In this document: in pieces, positions 51,023 to 61,678 of the stretch
How positions within the stretch are numbered: the first letter of the stretch is position 1
Layout of the letters: each line of letters begins with the position of its first letter
Source: Ichthyosporea sp. XGB-2017a
Lineage: Eukaryota; Opisthokonta; Ichthyosporea
DNA: 64,000 bases
Reading direction: 5' to 3'
NCBI GenBank assembly: GCA_002811675.1
Contig: PDIM01010323.1
Location: forward strand, 62,001 to 126,000
Made by a program: the position numbers and the translations under genes
Notes under the pieces: model-generated
The model's database searches: none
What the model was told of the DNA's origin: nothing
What the model saw: only the letters and a program-made list of their open reading frames with translations

Positions 51023-54000
51023 ATGGAACAGATTGTTCACACCCTTGAAGGGGCGGCTCAGGAGTTGCTGGCTCCACCGAATCTTGTAACAAAAGAAAGA
51101 AGGCAGGCTGCTGAAAAGGTTTTTCTAGATCTTCAAGAAAGCAAGGATTTGATAACGCTTTGCCAGTTCACTTTGGAACATACCAAAAATGCTTTTGTGC
51201 TGTTTGAAGCCGCTTCAGGAATCAAGAAAGCAATCTTACGAGATTGGTCTGTAATGGAAGGGCAGGACATCGAGAATCTGAGAAGTTATTTGCTTACGTA
51301 TGTAACTAGAAACTATGGCATTGAATCTTTTATTCGCGAACAAATACTCCAAGGGGCTGCGATTATCCTAAAAAGGGGCTGGCTTGATGAAGAAAAGTCT
51401 GCTTCAATGAAGTCAGTGTTTTTTGAACAGCTTTTCCAGTTATTGGGTATGGATGTAAATATGCAGTTAATCGCCTGCTCTCTAATGTTGCGGGTAGTAG
51501 AAGAGTTTTCAACCTCTTCAAAGTCGAGTGATATCGGATTTACTTGGGAATTCCACCATAAATGTAAATTGTCATTTGAGCAAAGTGCTCTAAAGAGGAT
51601 CTATGAGCTTTGCTTGGAAGTTTTGAAAAGGTTCAATGGGGCAGGCAGTTTGTCTGCGTTGGGTCCTAGTGAATTAGAACTTCTGTCAAATATGTCGAAG
51701 CTGGCAGATAAAATTGTAAGTTGGGATTTTGCTGTAGGAAAGTCGAAAAGAAGTGTTGGCTCATTCGAACCAGATCAGGATGTTTTGTTGCGGCCTGGTG
51801 CCAATTGGAGGGAAGATTTTTTGAATGAAGAAAGAATTAGCTTATTCTTTGATCTTCATAGAAAAATTAGGAACAATAGCACTGCCGCGCACCATACATT
51901 GCAATGTCTCGCTCAGCTGGCGTCTTTAACGGGTTCAGTCTTTGAGAATGAACAGCAAGAGGCGCTTTATCTTTCTTATGTAGCTAAGGGCATAACTTCG
52001 CTAATTAGAGATATTTTGGCGCTTGGTGGACGGCAAGGAGAAGTTGCTGACATGGGTGCAGAGCTATATGGGCTTTGTAGTGTTATCAATAGGCTTGTGC
52101 TTAGTTTCAAAGGGGAAATATTTATGCATTTAGGGGAAGACTTTTCAGTATTAGTTGAACAAATAATGGGGTTGACTTCGTTCTGTCTTCATCGCACGAC
52201 AACTGATTTTGAGGATACATTCGACATTGAAGCATTCGACCAGCTTCTGGGTGCATGGGACCAATTCATGTCATTTGACTGCTTTGGTATGGGATTTTTC
52301 AGACAACCAGCTGGTCACATTTTTCAAGTTTACGTTGAAACGAGATTGAAAAGAGCAAGCTTAGAGATTGAAAATTACAATGATGAGGAGGAGTTGGGGG
52401 ATGATGACACTAACTTTGATGACCAACTGTGTGGTGTGGCTTTGCTAGGAAGGTACGCTGCTAAGGAGTCTGCAGCTTACATGTGCAAAATGTTAAATGA
52501 ACGTATTAATGCACTTGAAAGTGCCCTAAGTGGGCAATCGGTAAACCAAGATCTGAGTGGGCTCTTTGAAGATCTTCATTGGCTTCTTTTGATTGCTGGG
52601 CATTTTTTGGCTGATGTGGGAGAAGGAGAAAAACCTTTGATCCCAGGTCCAATTCTGAGCTTGTCTATTGAGTCGTCTGCAGGGAATTTTGAAGATTACG
52701 TTTTGGGAATTGCAAGTCTGGTTTTCCGGTTGGTTGAGATAGAAAACAAGGCTTTACTGGCGTCCCAAAGCGGTAAGCTCAGCCCTCTGCTAGCTGAAGA
52801 TATTGTATGGTTTGTGGGCCGATGGCTTAAAACATATTTGCTGCCTGATGAAAACGATTACAAGCAGCTTAGTCAGAATATTGTAAACAACTTTGGAAGG
52901 GATAGCGATGGGGGAAAACTTCTTGTAGGGTGCATAATGACGAAGATATGTGTTAACTTAACCTTTTGGACTGGTGAAGTTGATGTAGAAGAGGAATCTG
53001 TAAAGACTTTGCTGGCGATGGCCAAATTACCGTCAATTCGCAGCATAATCATCCAAGATGAGAACTTGTGGACGCTTGCCAATTCTTTTGCTGATCCGAA
53101 AAGTAGCTTGAGTAAACTTCCGGGGACTGTTCAGAACCATTTGATGCATGCCATGTGTTGCATCTGTTCAGGGAGAGAAGACCCTGCCTTTATACAGCGT
53201 CTACAAGGTATCTTGCAGATGATAGAACTGAGGTTTTCTTCTTTGCTTAATAAGCCTAATTTTATCGCTATTTCTCAGCAGCCAGGAACAATTACGGAAA
53301 TAACTAATATCATGGAACTTTTAAGGGGGTGTTGCTGTGCATCTGATAGCAGAAACACGAGATTGATGTTTCCTCTATTTTCAAAGTATTTTGAACACAT
53401 TGTCAAACTTCTTAGAGTTTACAAGAATTGCTCGGAAACATCTGTGTATGTCCTGGAGTTTTTTAAAGATTTTGTCAAGTACCAGCTCGGATATTTGACA
53501 GATGCTGAGCGAAGTGTGGTGTATGAGACCAGCCTTTTGCTAATGAAAACTTATGCAGAATGCAATACGGGAAAGTACAAAAAGCCTGATTCAAATTCAG
53601 AAGAAGAGCAATACTACGATTTATTGCTGTTTTTGAAAATTCTGACCTATCTCATTTCTCAAGACAATCTAGATTTTAGTAGTCCTGAAGTAAGAACTTT
53701 ACCGAATGAATCTGGTCCCCAAGTAGCGGATGTGGTCATTTACGGTATAAACATCGTTATTCCCTTTATGAACAAAGAAATGCTGTGTTTTCCTAAGCTC
53801 GGGGCTCAATACTTTAAATTGATCAATATTCTTTGTGAATTGTATCCTCAGACGGTTTCTTCAACCTCCGAAAGTCTCATCCGGAGCATCATGGGGTCGC
53901 TCACAATAGGATTACAATCGTTCGTATCGGATGTTACACGGTTAGTATTTGAGTCGATCGCGTCCTTGGCGGCTTTTAATTATAATCTTGAAATGAAGAC

Positions 54001-54352
54001 ACTATCGGCCGACTTGAATTCCCCAATGTCAATAACATTGCAATCGTTTTTAAGGTCCATATTTGAAATGTTTTTATTTCAGAATTTCGACATGGATTTG
54101 CTTGAAGCTGCGTCAGATGCATTCTTTGCTCTTATATGTTTTCGACACCAAACATATTCTTCTCTAGTAAAAGAGTTATTGGCCACCCAGGCTGGCTCCA
54201 AATATTTTGACCGTTCGGAAGCTGCTTTTGCATCCCTACTTACGGCCAACGGTGGTGTACAAGCTATTTATGACCGACAAAACAAGTCGAGGTTCAGAAA
54301 AAATCTGTCCTTTTTTCTCATGGACGTAAGGGCCTATTTCCGCAAAAAGTAA
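51023..54352 (+). CDS. XPO4: Exportin-4
   Basis: A single 3.3-kb exon encodes 1109 residues (human 1151). The start at 51023 (MEQIVHTLEGAAQELLAPPNLV) matches the human LENAAQVLMAPPTIV start. Colinear matches run to the end: YVLFQAA-like FVLFEAASGIKKA, HRKIRNNSTAAHHTLQCLAQLASL, DIVWFVGRWLKTYLL, EEEQYYDLLLFLKILT, ADVVIYGINIVIPFM and a final RFRKNLSFFLMDV. The all-helical HEAT-repeat protein exports eIF5A and Smad3 in animals and imports some Sox factors. No introns. AATAAA at 54437-54442. It converges on TFG. Confidence 0.95.
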   Translation: MEQIVHTLEGAAQELLAPPNLVTKERRQAAEKVFLDLQESKDLITLCQFTLEHTKNAFVLFEAASGIKKAILRDWSVMEGQDIENLRSYLLTYVTRNYGIESFIREQILQGAAIILKRGWLDEEKSASMKSVFFEQLFQLLGMDVNMQLIACSLMLRVVEEFSTSSKSSDIGFTWEFHHKCKLSFEQSALKRIYELCLEVLKRFNGAGSLSALGPSELELLSNMSKLADKIVSWDFAVGKSKRSVGSFEPDQDVLLRPGANWREDFLNEERISLFFDLHRKIRNNSTAAHHTLQCLAQLASLTGSVFENEQQEALYLSYVAKGITSLIRDILALGGRQGEVADMGAELYGLCSVINRLVLSFKGEIFMHLGEDFSVLVEQIMGLTSFCLHRTTTDFEDTFDIEAFDQLLGAWDQFMSFDCFGMGFFRQPAGHIFQVYVETRLKRASLEIENYNDEEELGDDDTNFDDQLCGVALLGRYAAKESAAYMCKMLNERINALESALSGQSVNQDLSGLFEDLHWLLLIAGHFLADVGEGEKPLIPGPILSLSIESSAGNFEDYVLGIASLVFRLVEIENKALLASQSGKLSPLLAEDIVWFVGRWLKTYLLPDENDYKQLSQNIVNNFGRDSDGGKLLVGCIMTKICVNLTFWTGEVDVEEESVKTLLAMAKLPSIRSIIIQDENLWTLANSFADPKSSLSKLPGTVQNHLMHAMCCICSGREDPAFIQRLQGILQMIELRFSSLLNKPNFIAISQQPGTITEITNIMELLRGCCCASDSRNTRLMFPLFSKYFEHIVKLLRVYKNCSETSVYVLEFFKDFVKYQLGYLTDAERSVVYETSLLLMKTYAECNTGKYKKPDSNSEEEQYYDLLLFLKILTYLISQDNLDFSSPEVRTLPNESGPQVADVVIYGINIVIPFMNKEMLCFPKLGAQYFKLINILCELYPQTVSSTSESLIRSIMGSLTIGLQSFVSDVTRLVFESIASLAAFNYNLEMKTLSADLNSPMSITLQSFLRSIFEMFLFQNFDMDLLEAASDAFFALICFRHQTYSSLVKELLATQAGSKYFDRSEAAFASLLTANGGVQAIYDRQNKSRFRKNLSFFLMDVRAYFRKK

Positions 54353-54460
54353 TACAGAAAAATGTAATGCATGGACAATACTTGTGATAGCGTATACGTT
54401 CAAATTTTGGGCTCAAAGCTAAACCACAGGTACACGAATAAATTATCCACGACAAAAGCT

Positions 54461-55558
54461 TTAATAGTATCGCTGCTGTTGTGTATTTTGCTGCTGCTGC
54501 CCACTAGACTGTTGCGCATACGCATTTGGATGATACTGTGCCTGTCCTGGATTATTGTAATACGTTTGCTGTTGTTGTATCTGGCTAGGGGGGGTCTGTT
54601 GTGGAGCGGTTTGCTGTTGCTGCTGCTGACCATAGATTTGCTGAGGATTATTCCCATATTGTGGCTGATATTGCGCCGCAGAACCTGATTGTTGGGTGGA
54701 GAAGTTTGTTTGTATTTGCGCCTGTGGTCCCATCTGCTGTGGTACCTGCCTTCCAGATTGTACTTGTGGCATTTGTGCAGCAGCCTGCTGAGGTATTTGA
54801 GAGCCCGTGTTTTGAGGCATTTGCATTCCAATCTGCTGGGGCATCTGAGCGCCAGCCTTCTGAGGTACTTGCGCGCCTGTTGCTTGGGGCTGCGTTTGTA
54901 CGTTGCCATACTGAAGCCTTTCGGTTTGAGCAACGCTTTCTGACCCCGACTGTTGCTCATAACTCGAGGGTCTTGCAGTATCGTCTCTAGGAACTGCTAT
55001 TTCAGGGGTCTTGGGTTTTTCCTCTGACGCTGTCGAGTTTTTATCACTCAATGGATCAAAGTTTTTACTTACATCAGGGTCAACGGGTGCTGTTGGAGCT
55101 CCAACTTCATTATCTTTTCCGGGCAATGCATTGGACACTGTTCTAGAAAGAAACTCCATCTTCTTATTGAGTTCATTAAGGCCTTCCAGAATAACAGCTT
55201 GCAGGTGCGGACTGGCATTCGTACACTTATTAGTATCAGGATTAACATATATAACAATTTTAAGAACTTTGCTTGAGTGTATTGTGGCGTACTCCAGATC
55301 AGCATCGTTTACAATTGTAATAAGGTCTCCATCTTCATCAAAATATTTGAACAAAGTCTTATCCGAAGGTTTCAAAGAGCCCTTAAATACAGAAGCACAT
55401 AATTCGCTCAGCTCCTTTAGAGTGATGTCATCCTTATCTAATGGCAAACGTCTAATATCCCCATTGAGATCCAGCTTCACAACCAGCTTTTGCGAAACAT
55501 CCAAGGCGTGGATGTGTTTCAAAGCAGCATAGCCATCGTTCCCACTCATGGTACTCAT
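54461..55558 (-). CDS. TFG: TFG, ER-exit-site organiser
   Basis: A single exon encodes 365 residues. An N-terminal PB1 domain (~22-105: LVVKLDLNGDIRRLPL, FKYFDEDGDLITIVNDADLEYA) is followed by a short coiled coil (~115-140) and a disordered Gln/Pro-rich region. Within it, about residues 220-285, PQ-containing units such as AQMPQ and AQVPQK recur, and the C-terminus is Gln/Tyr-rich (PQQTPPSQIQQQQTYY). This is the layout of TFG, which oligomerises through PB1 and coiled coil and organises COPII vesicles between ER exit sites and ERGIC. It diverges from the ankyrin gene. Confidence 0.88.
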   Translation of the reverse strand: MSTMSGNDGYAALKHIHALDVSQKLVVKLDLNGDIRRLPLDKDDITLKELSELCASVFKGSLKPSDKTLFKYFDEDGDLITIVNDADLEYATIHSSKVLKIVIYVNPDTNKCTNASPHLQAVILEGLNELNKKMEFLSRTVSNALPGKDNEVGAPTAPVDPDVSKNFDPLSDKNSTASEEKPKTPEIAVPRDDTARPSSYEQQSGSESVAQTERLQYGNVQTQPQATGAQVPQKAGAQMPQQIGMQMPQNTGSQIPQQAAAQMPQVQSGRQVPQQMGPQAQIQTNFSTQQSGSAAQYQPQYGNNPQQIYGQQQQQQTAPQQTPPSQIQQQQTYYNNPGQAQYHPNAYAQQSSGQQQQNTQQQRYY

Positions 55559-56139
55559 TTCAATGGACTTTTCTTGGATTTAACCGCTATTACAATATAA
55601 GCTAAATCAAAAGCAACACTAACAGCAATATACACAGCTGGGAAAGACAAGAGAAGGCCTAGGTAGGGGAGAGAAGTAAATGGAGGTTATGGTGTAAATC
55701 AGACACAACACGGACGGATTTAGCAAAGCCAGTTTGACAGAGAAGAAATTGCAGTAGTTCAAAAACCACAATAATTCTCACAAGCGGTGTTCCACAATTG
55801 AACAGCAGCTGGAGCTGTACCGCGTCTCTCTCATGCCAGGTACAGGGGCGAGGAGGACAGATCATGGAGGGGAGGGTTAGGGCTGTGTGGGGCCTCTACA
55901 GTCTGCACTGTGCAGTACGCCCCCGCCAATCTGCATCGATCATCATCTGTTTGTGACATGTCTGTTTCCTTACTTTGGTCACATAGTTATATTAATCAAA
56001 GTGTTAACTGTTGGCCCAGATTTGTGACGCGTAAACTTTTGTGCTGAATTCAGAGTTGGACATTTGGGTTTGTTTTCGGGGCAGACTTGTAGTTGTTTAA
56101 GCTTTATTTTGTGGATAATAGTGTACAGATTTAGGAATC
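55559..56139. promoter_or_regulatory. Divergent promoter region, TFG / ankyrin protein
   Basis: Contains CAGCTG at 55635 and 55806, GGAGGGTTAGGGCTG at 55870-55884 and CGATCATCAT at 55937-55946, all three recurrent elements in one gap. Confidence 0.5.
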
Positions 56140-56901
56140 ATGGATGGGAAAACTTTGGCACAAAAGATAAAACAAATTGGGGAGGTGCCAAAGAAAGGGT
56201 GGACGCCACTTGCATTTTGGGCTGAAAAAGGGGAGGAAGATGTTGTGAAAGCCCTTCTTGAAAAAGATGTTGATCCTGATGGGGTGACAACAGAAGGAGT
56301 GACGCCTTTGCAATATGCTGCCCAGGAAGGCCACGCCGGCGTGGTGCTGCTTTTGCTGGAACATGGTGCTGAGATTGATTCAGAAGGCACTCGATTTAGT
56401 ACTGCACTCATGCGCGCATGTAACGGTGGGCATCTGGATGTTATTCGCATTCTTTTAGAAAAGGGTGCAGATCTTAATTACGAGGGTCAAACGGGGGATA
56501 CTGCACTTATGAACTGCATCGCTGGCAAACATCTTGAAGCCTTTAAACTGTTGCTCAATCATGGGGTTGATATCAACTTTGAGGGCGAGAAAGGGAGGGG
56601 ATTCACACCGTTGATGTTTGCCACATTTAACCAGCAAAAAGAGATGGTACGTTTACTGCTAGCCAAGGGCTGTCGAATCAATAGACCTTCCCGAAAAACT
56701 GGTTGGACAGCGAAATCAGTAGCCATTCGCGTTGGAAATGAGGAGATTCTCCAAATGCTAGAGAGTGCCCCGCAAGACAGTTCGATCGATCCGGAAGTTG
56801 TTCTGGCGAAAATTTACGGTTTCATATTTCTGTATGGGCCAATTCTTGTTCTTTGTAGCGTTGTATTTTATCTTTTGTATGTTTCTGGGCACATTTACTA
56901 G
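56140..56901 (+). CDS. Ankyrin-repeat protein with C-terminal membrane anchor
   Basis: A single exon encodes 253 residues. About six ankyrin repeats span ~20-215, with TPLxxAA-type starts (GWTPLAFWAEKGEEDVVKALL, GVTPLQYAAQEGHAGVVLLLL, STALMRACNGGHLDVIRILL, DTALMNCIAGKHLEAFKLLL, FTPLMFATFNQQKEMVRLLL). A single hydrophobic segment (IYGFIFLYGPILVLCSVVFYLLYV) ends only a few residues from the C-terminus, so it is predicted tail-anchored with the repeats in the cytosol. No orthologue is evident to me. AATAAA at 56955-56960. Confidence 0.75.
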   Translation: MDGKTLAQKIKQIGEVPKKGWTPLAFWAEKGEEDVVKALLEKDVDPDGVTTEGVTPLQYAAQEGHAGVVLLLLEHGAEIDSEGTRFSTALMRACNGGHLDVIRILLEKGADLNYEGQTGDTALMNCIAGKHLEAFKLLLNHGVDINFEGEKGRGFTPLMFATFNQQKEMVRLLLAKGCRINRPSRKTGWTAKSVAIRVGNEEILQMLESAPQDSSIDPEVVLAKIYGFIFLYGPILVLCSVVFYLLYVSGHIY

Positions 56902-57120
56902 AAATGCGAAGCCGCCGGTGAAGTGTTATTAAGGGATAGCCTGCTTCAACAAACAATAAAAACACTACGATGGATTATGGTTTGGTTAGCCAAAGGGTCT
57001 ATCGCCAGTACTTTCTTTAATCATATTCCGTCTCTAATCCGAGATGGTGTTTATTGTACCTTTTCGGTCTTTGCATTATTCCTATCATACACAAATTAGC
57101 TGGGAGTTGATCCTTGGTTC

Positions 57121-58206
57121 CTATCGGGTGCGTCCTTGCTGAGCACAATATTCGTAGTGCAAGGGAAGAACATTGTAGTTACCCAGGAGCTTCCAGCCTT
57201 CCGCAGTTATGTGAATGACATTGATGGTGTTCCCTGAGTACGCATCTCTGTGGGTGGCATGGTAAATGGCCCTTCGCCCAAGTTCGGCGGCTTCTTCAAC
57301 AGAAAGGTCTTTTCGGTAGTAGTTATCCAGAACACCGTAAGCGTACGTCGATCCAGAGCCGGTGGAAAAAATGTCTCCCTTCAAGCGTGTTCCATCACTA
57401 TCAACGTAAAACAGATTTGGACCTGTTTTGTCATATCCGGCAACCATTGTTCCCTATAAGAAAAAAAAAGAATATTGAAAGTTAGTCACAAATCCACAGA
57501 AAGCACTTGTTGTCCACTCTGTACCTACCATTGACAGTCCCATTCCTTTATAAGAGTACACCATATTTCCTAGTATTTTCGATGCTGCGGCCACCGAGAT
57601 CCGCTCCCCGTTTCGCAGTTCATATAATCTGCATCTTCTCGTCAGTTCTCTCTCCCAAAAACTGCAATCCGCAGCACCTCCGGCCATGGTTCCAACCATA
57701 TACTTGTTGATGTTGATGTACTTTTTGATATCGGACGAGGCTATTCACACACGCAAATTCCCATTAGTATAATGACATTCAAAGTAATAAGTAAGAGGCC
57801 ATCATGTGCGCACTAGGCGCTAGCATTCAACAACACATACCAATATATGATCCCGCAGTGGCACGAGAATCTACGGCAACAATGATTCCCCCATTGAAAA
57901 TAAAAGATAATGTTGTTGTCCCGTGATTCATTTTAATATCAGTTTTCCCGTGAGCATCGTCACAGTAGTAATCCAAAAACTCTCTTGGCTATAGATTGAA
58001 TAAAATCACAAAGTTAGCAAATGGGGCACAACACCTAGGACAAATGTGCACTCAGGTCGTTCACTTACCACTTGGACGGCAGGCATGTCAAAAGAAATGC
58101 AATTTGGATTCCCCATAATGGGTTCCACAAGCTCCTTTTGCTGCTGTCTACGATCTTCAGCAAAGGAGGCGGGCGTCTCAAGCGCTTTAAACAAGGAATT
58201 CGTCAT
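57121..58206 (-). CDS. PSMB5: Proteasome subunit beta type 5 (chymotrypsin-like)
   Basis: Four exons (58206-58069, 57988-57841, 57740-57529, 57453-57121) give 276 residues. A 69-residue propeptide ends NHG before the catalytic Thr1 ([10 protein letters not shown]). Counting from Thr1, Asp17, Lys33 (DIKKY) and Met45 (VGTM) fall exactly where beta5 needs them; Met45 marks chymotrypsin-like specificity, and TMAGGAADC is conserved. [12 protein letters not shown] and [22 protein letters not shown] also fit. It is a core subunit of the 20S proteasome. All introns are 75-100 nt. It diverges from VPS45. Confidence 0.95.
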
Positions 58207-58732
58207 GTCTAACAAACAAACAACACACTGATCTAAGCGTTACTCCGAGCAAGGAAGGGGTGGCTGTGGTGGGATATGTGGCTGGGTATGTGCTAATCAA
58301 CTCTACTCCACTCAAGTCTGTCTCTCTCACTGGCGAATGGGCAGTCCTTACTCCTTCACTTTCAACGAAACACACACAAAAAAGAATTGCTATGCACGAA
58401 ACAAACAAACAACAGGCAGGTGCAGCAGACGGGCGCGGCCGTGGTCGAGACAGATCTGCTGGGATCGCGGGAGGCGGCGTAGCTGAAGTGGGTGGGGGTT
58501 AGGGGATAATTAATCACATTTTAAACAATTTAACCCAGCTGCTACTGGTGTTATTTGTGGTGTACTCACACGTCTGTGCTGCTATTATTGTCCAGTCGTG
58601 TGGGATTAGTTTACTCTGGTGTTGATTTGTCCGTACTGTTGTGACTAGCCTGATCTAGTGTGGCTTGTAAACAACAAATATATTAGTATCGTTTTATGGG
58701 TGTGGAGAAGCTTGTGTTTGACTTTTTAAATA
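58207..58732. promoter_or_regulatory. Divergent promoter region, PSMB5 / VPS45
   Basis: Contains GGGGGTTAGGGGATAATTAA at 58494-58513 and CAGCTG at 58536-58541. The frame at 58260-58502 is G/C-rich and shows no homology. Confidence 0.45.
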
Positions 58733-60674
58733 ATGAATGTTGTGTATGCGTGTCGGGAGTACATCCTGAAAATGGTGACAGAAGTGTCGGGGATGAAGAG
58801 TTTACTATTGGATGAGGATACGGTAAGTACGAGTGAACGTGAATAACATGAAATTTTAAGTTCTCCCCTATTGACTCGTACCCTATGTTTTGCTCCTCAT
58901 GTGCCTTTAGGCATCCATTGTCAGTATGGTGTACACGCAGTCTGAGATTCTCCAGAAAGAAGTATTTCTTGTAGACCGAGTAGATAGTACTGGAAGGGAA
59001 AAGATGGGCCATTTGAAATGTGTAGTATTTGTTCGTCCTTCCGCTGACAGCATCCATTACCTTTGTGAAGAATTGAGAAATCCAAAGTATGGCCAATATT
59101 ATATCTGTAAGTTGTGCTTACATAGTGATTTTTGTGGACTTATTTTGCAATCAAGTATTCATGCGGTCTGTTTTCATTGATTAGATTTTTCAAATATCAT
59201 TCAAAATGGCCAATTGGAAAGATTGGCTGAGGCTGACGAGCAGGAATGCGTGCGAGAAGTTCAAGAATTCTTTGGGGATTATATTTCAATTAGCCAACAG
59301 TTGTTTTCTTTGAATATCCCCTTTTCCATTGGACCTGGGGGTGAGCAATGGGCGGGAAAATCGTTTGAGAGAACATGTGAGGGGGTCGTTTCCATTTTGC
59401 TTGCTTTAAAGAAAAGGCCAGTGATTAGATACCAGCAATTTTCATCACTTGGAAAGCGTCTTGCCCAAGAAATTTCCTACACGATGCAGCAAGAGGCATC
59501 GTTATTCGATTTTCGGAGACCAGATACACCACCCGTTCTATTAATTATGGACCGAAGGGATGATCCCATAACGCCACTCCTTAATCAATGGACATATAGG
59601 GCGATGATACATGAACTACTTGGAATACAAAACAATAGAGTTGATTTGTCGAAAGTTCCCGGAATTAAGCCGGACATGAAAGAAGTCGTTTTAAATGGAG
59701 AAAATGACGACTTTTACAAGCAGAATATATTCTCGAACTTTGGTGAAATAGGAGCAAATATTAAGATACTTGTGGATGATTTTCAACAGAAAACGAAAAG
59801 CAATGCCAAAATAGAATCTATTGAAGATATGAAATCCTTCATGGAATCTTATCCTCAGTTTAAGGCTCTCTCTGGTACTGTATCAAAGCATGTAACCTGT
59901 GTCTCGGAACTTTCTAGACTTGTCGATGTTAACAGCCTGCTTGATGTGTCTGAAGCAGAGCAAGAAATTGCCAACCAGGGTGATCATGCCACTTGTCTGG
60001 CGCAAGTCAAAGATCTTATTAAGAGTCAAAAGGTCTCAGATTTTGACAAAGCTAGACTTGCCATTCTGTATGCCATTCGTTTCGAAAGACATAATAGTAA
60101 CGAACTTTCAAAGATTATTGACTTGCTTTACAATCGAGGGGTGCCTGAAGAGCTCATTAAGGTTTGTATCGGATTTTTGCTTTTTTGGAGGAAGAACCTT
60201 TCTTTATGCTAATGTTTGAATTGTATGTTCCTACAGAATGTTGCATCAACTGTGCAATTTGCAGGTCAATCGGCACGACAGAGTGATTTATTTGGTAACA
60301 AAAGTATCTTGGGCTTTACCAAAAAGGCTTTAAAGGGATTAAAGGGTGTAGAAAATATTTATACCCAACACGAACCTCTTCTGGCTGAAGTGCTTGACCA
60401 GCTAGTGAAAGGAAGACTCAAAGAGACGTCGTTCCCGTTCCTTGGAAATTCACTAAGGGATAGACCCCAGGAAATCATTGTTTTCTTTATTGGCGGTGCG
60501 ACGTATGAAGAAGCGCAAATTGTGAGTGCGATGAACAATGCAAACCCTGGAGTTAGAATTGTTCTTGGGGGAACAACAATCCACAATTGCAAATCGTTCT
60601 TACAAGAAGCACAGCGATCGGCTGTAGGAAAAGTGTTTGGTGGCAAAAGTAACCGTACCAGCAACTTTGTCTGA
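58733..60674 (+). CDS. VPS45: Sec1/Munc18 protein VPS45
   Basis: Four exons (58733-58822, 58911-59106, 59185-60161, 60237-60674) give 566 residues (human 570). It starts [14 protein letters not shown] (human MNVVFAVKQYISKM) and continues [83 protein letters not shown] and the [20 protein letters not shown] block. The match to VPS45 rather than other SM proteins is unambiguous. It chaperones Tlg2/syntaxin-16 SNARE complexes for TGN and endosome fusion. AATAAA at 60761-60766; converges on uS5. Confidence 0.96.
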
Positions 60675-60868
60675 AATGCCAAGCAAATGAACTACCAGTG
60701 TACATATCCTCTCTCTATCTTTTCACTTCGTACTATTTAAAATACTATACTACCAATAGTAATAAAAAAAATTTATTCAAATGCAAGGAGTCATTCACCA
60801 TGTGAGCCAGTACAACTACAAGGAAAATAAGCTTAAACACGCACTAAATGCGGCACGCGACCAAGCAT

Positions 60869-61678
60869 TTAGTGTCCCATCTTGCGGTGGGTTCTCTGTC
60901 CATGGGATTTGGACAAGAAATCAGTAAACTCCTGGTAAGGGGCCTTTGTGAACTTAGTTTCCTTCCACATATCGGGAGTCAAGTAAGTATAGGTCTTGCT
61001 AATGGCATCATAGGTAGCCTTGGCAAAGTTTCCGAGAGTACGGGTAGAACCAGAAGCAGATGTGTAGCAATCCTCAATACCTCCAAGAGTCAAAAGCTTC
61101 TTGGGGACAGGGGCAGCAACGATACCAGTACCTCTGGGAGCGGGTACCAGACGCACACGGACAGAACCACACTTTCCAGTGACCTTGCAAGGGACGGTAT
61201 GGACGTTACCGATCTTGTTACCCCAGTAACCTCTACGGACGGGGACAACAGCAAGTTTGGCCAAAATAATGGCACCACGAATAGCGGTGGCGACTTCCTT
61301 GGAGCACTTAACACCGAGACCAACGTGTCCTTTGCCGTCACCAATGACAACAAACGCCTTGAATCTGGTACGCTGACCGGCAGTAGTCTGCTTCTGGACA
61401 GGCATGATCTTCAAAACCTCGTCCTTCATTCCGGGGAGAAAATAGTCAATGATCTGACTTTCCTTCAAAGGAAGAGAAAACAAGTAGATCTGCTCCAACT
61501 GCTTGATCTTTCCGTCCTTTACCAGACGTCCGAGCTTAGTAACAGGAACCCATTCCTTGTCTTCTTCCTTACCACGTCCACGACCGCGTCCACGACCGCG
61601 TCCACGTCCACGTCCACGTCCAGAACTACCGAAACCTCCACGGTTTTCACTATCGGCTGGTCTCTGCTGATCCGCCAT
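60869..61678 (-). CDS. RPS2: 40S ribosomal protein uS5 (RPS2)
   Basis: A single exon encodes 269 residues. An N-terminal Gly-Arg repeat tail (residues ~20-36), as in animal and fungal RPS2, is a target for PRMT3 in those groups. The S5 domain follows with [52 protein letters not shown] and the C-terminal [30 protein letters not shown]. It sits at the mRNA entry of the small subunit. The minus-strand AATAAA at 60777-60772 serves it; the convergent VPS45 signal at 60761-60766 is 6 bp away on the other strand. Confidence 0.97.
   Translation of the reverse strand: MADQQRPADSENRGGFGSSGRGRGRGRGRGRGRGRGKEEDKEWVPVTKLGRLVKDGKIKQLEQIYLFSLPLKESQIIDYFLPGMKDEVLKIMPVQKQTTAGQRTRFKAFVVIGDGKGHVGLGVKCSKEVATAIRGAIILAKLAVVPVRRGYWGNKIGNVHTVPCKVTGKCGSVRVRLVPAPRGTGIVAAPVPKKLLTLGGIEDCYTSASGSTRTLGNFAKATYDAISKTYTYLTPDMWKETKFTKAPYQEFTDFLSKSHGQRTHRKMGH
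61574..61625 (-). repeat. Gly-Arg codon repeat in RPS2
   Basis: Tandem GGACG(T/C)-type codon pairs encode the GR-rich N-terminal tail. Confidence 0.7.

Noticed and set aside
58260-58502. 80-residue G/C-rich plus-strand frame before VPS45
   Set aside because: Composition follows promoter sequence; there is no homology and no splice link to VPS45.
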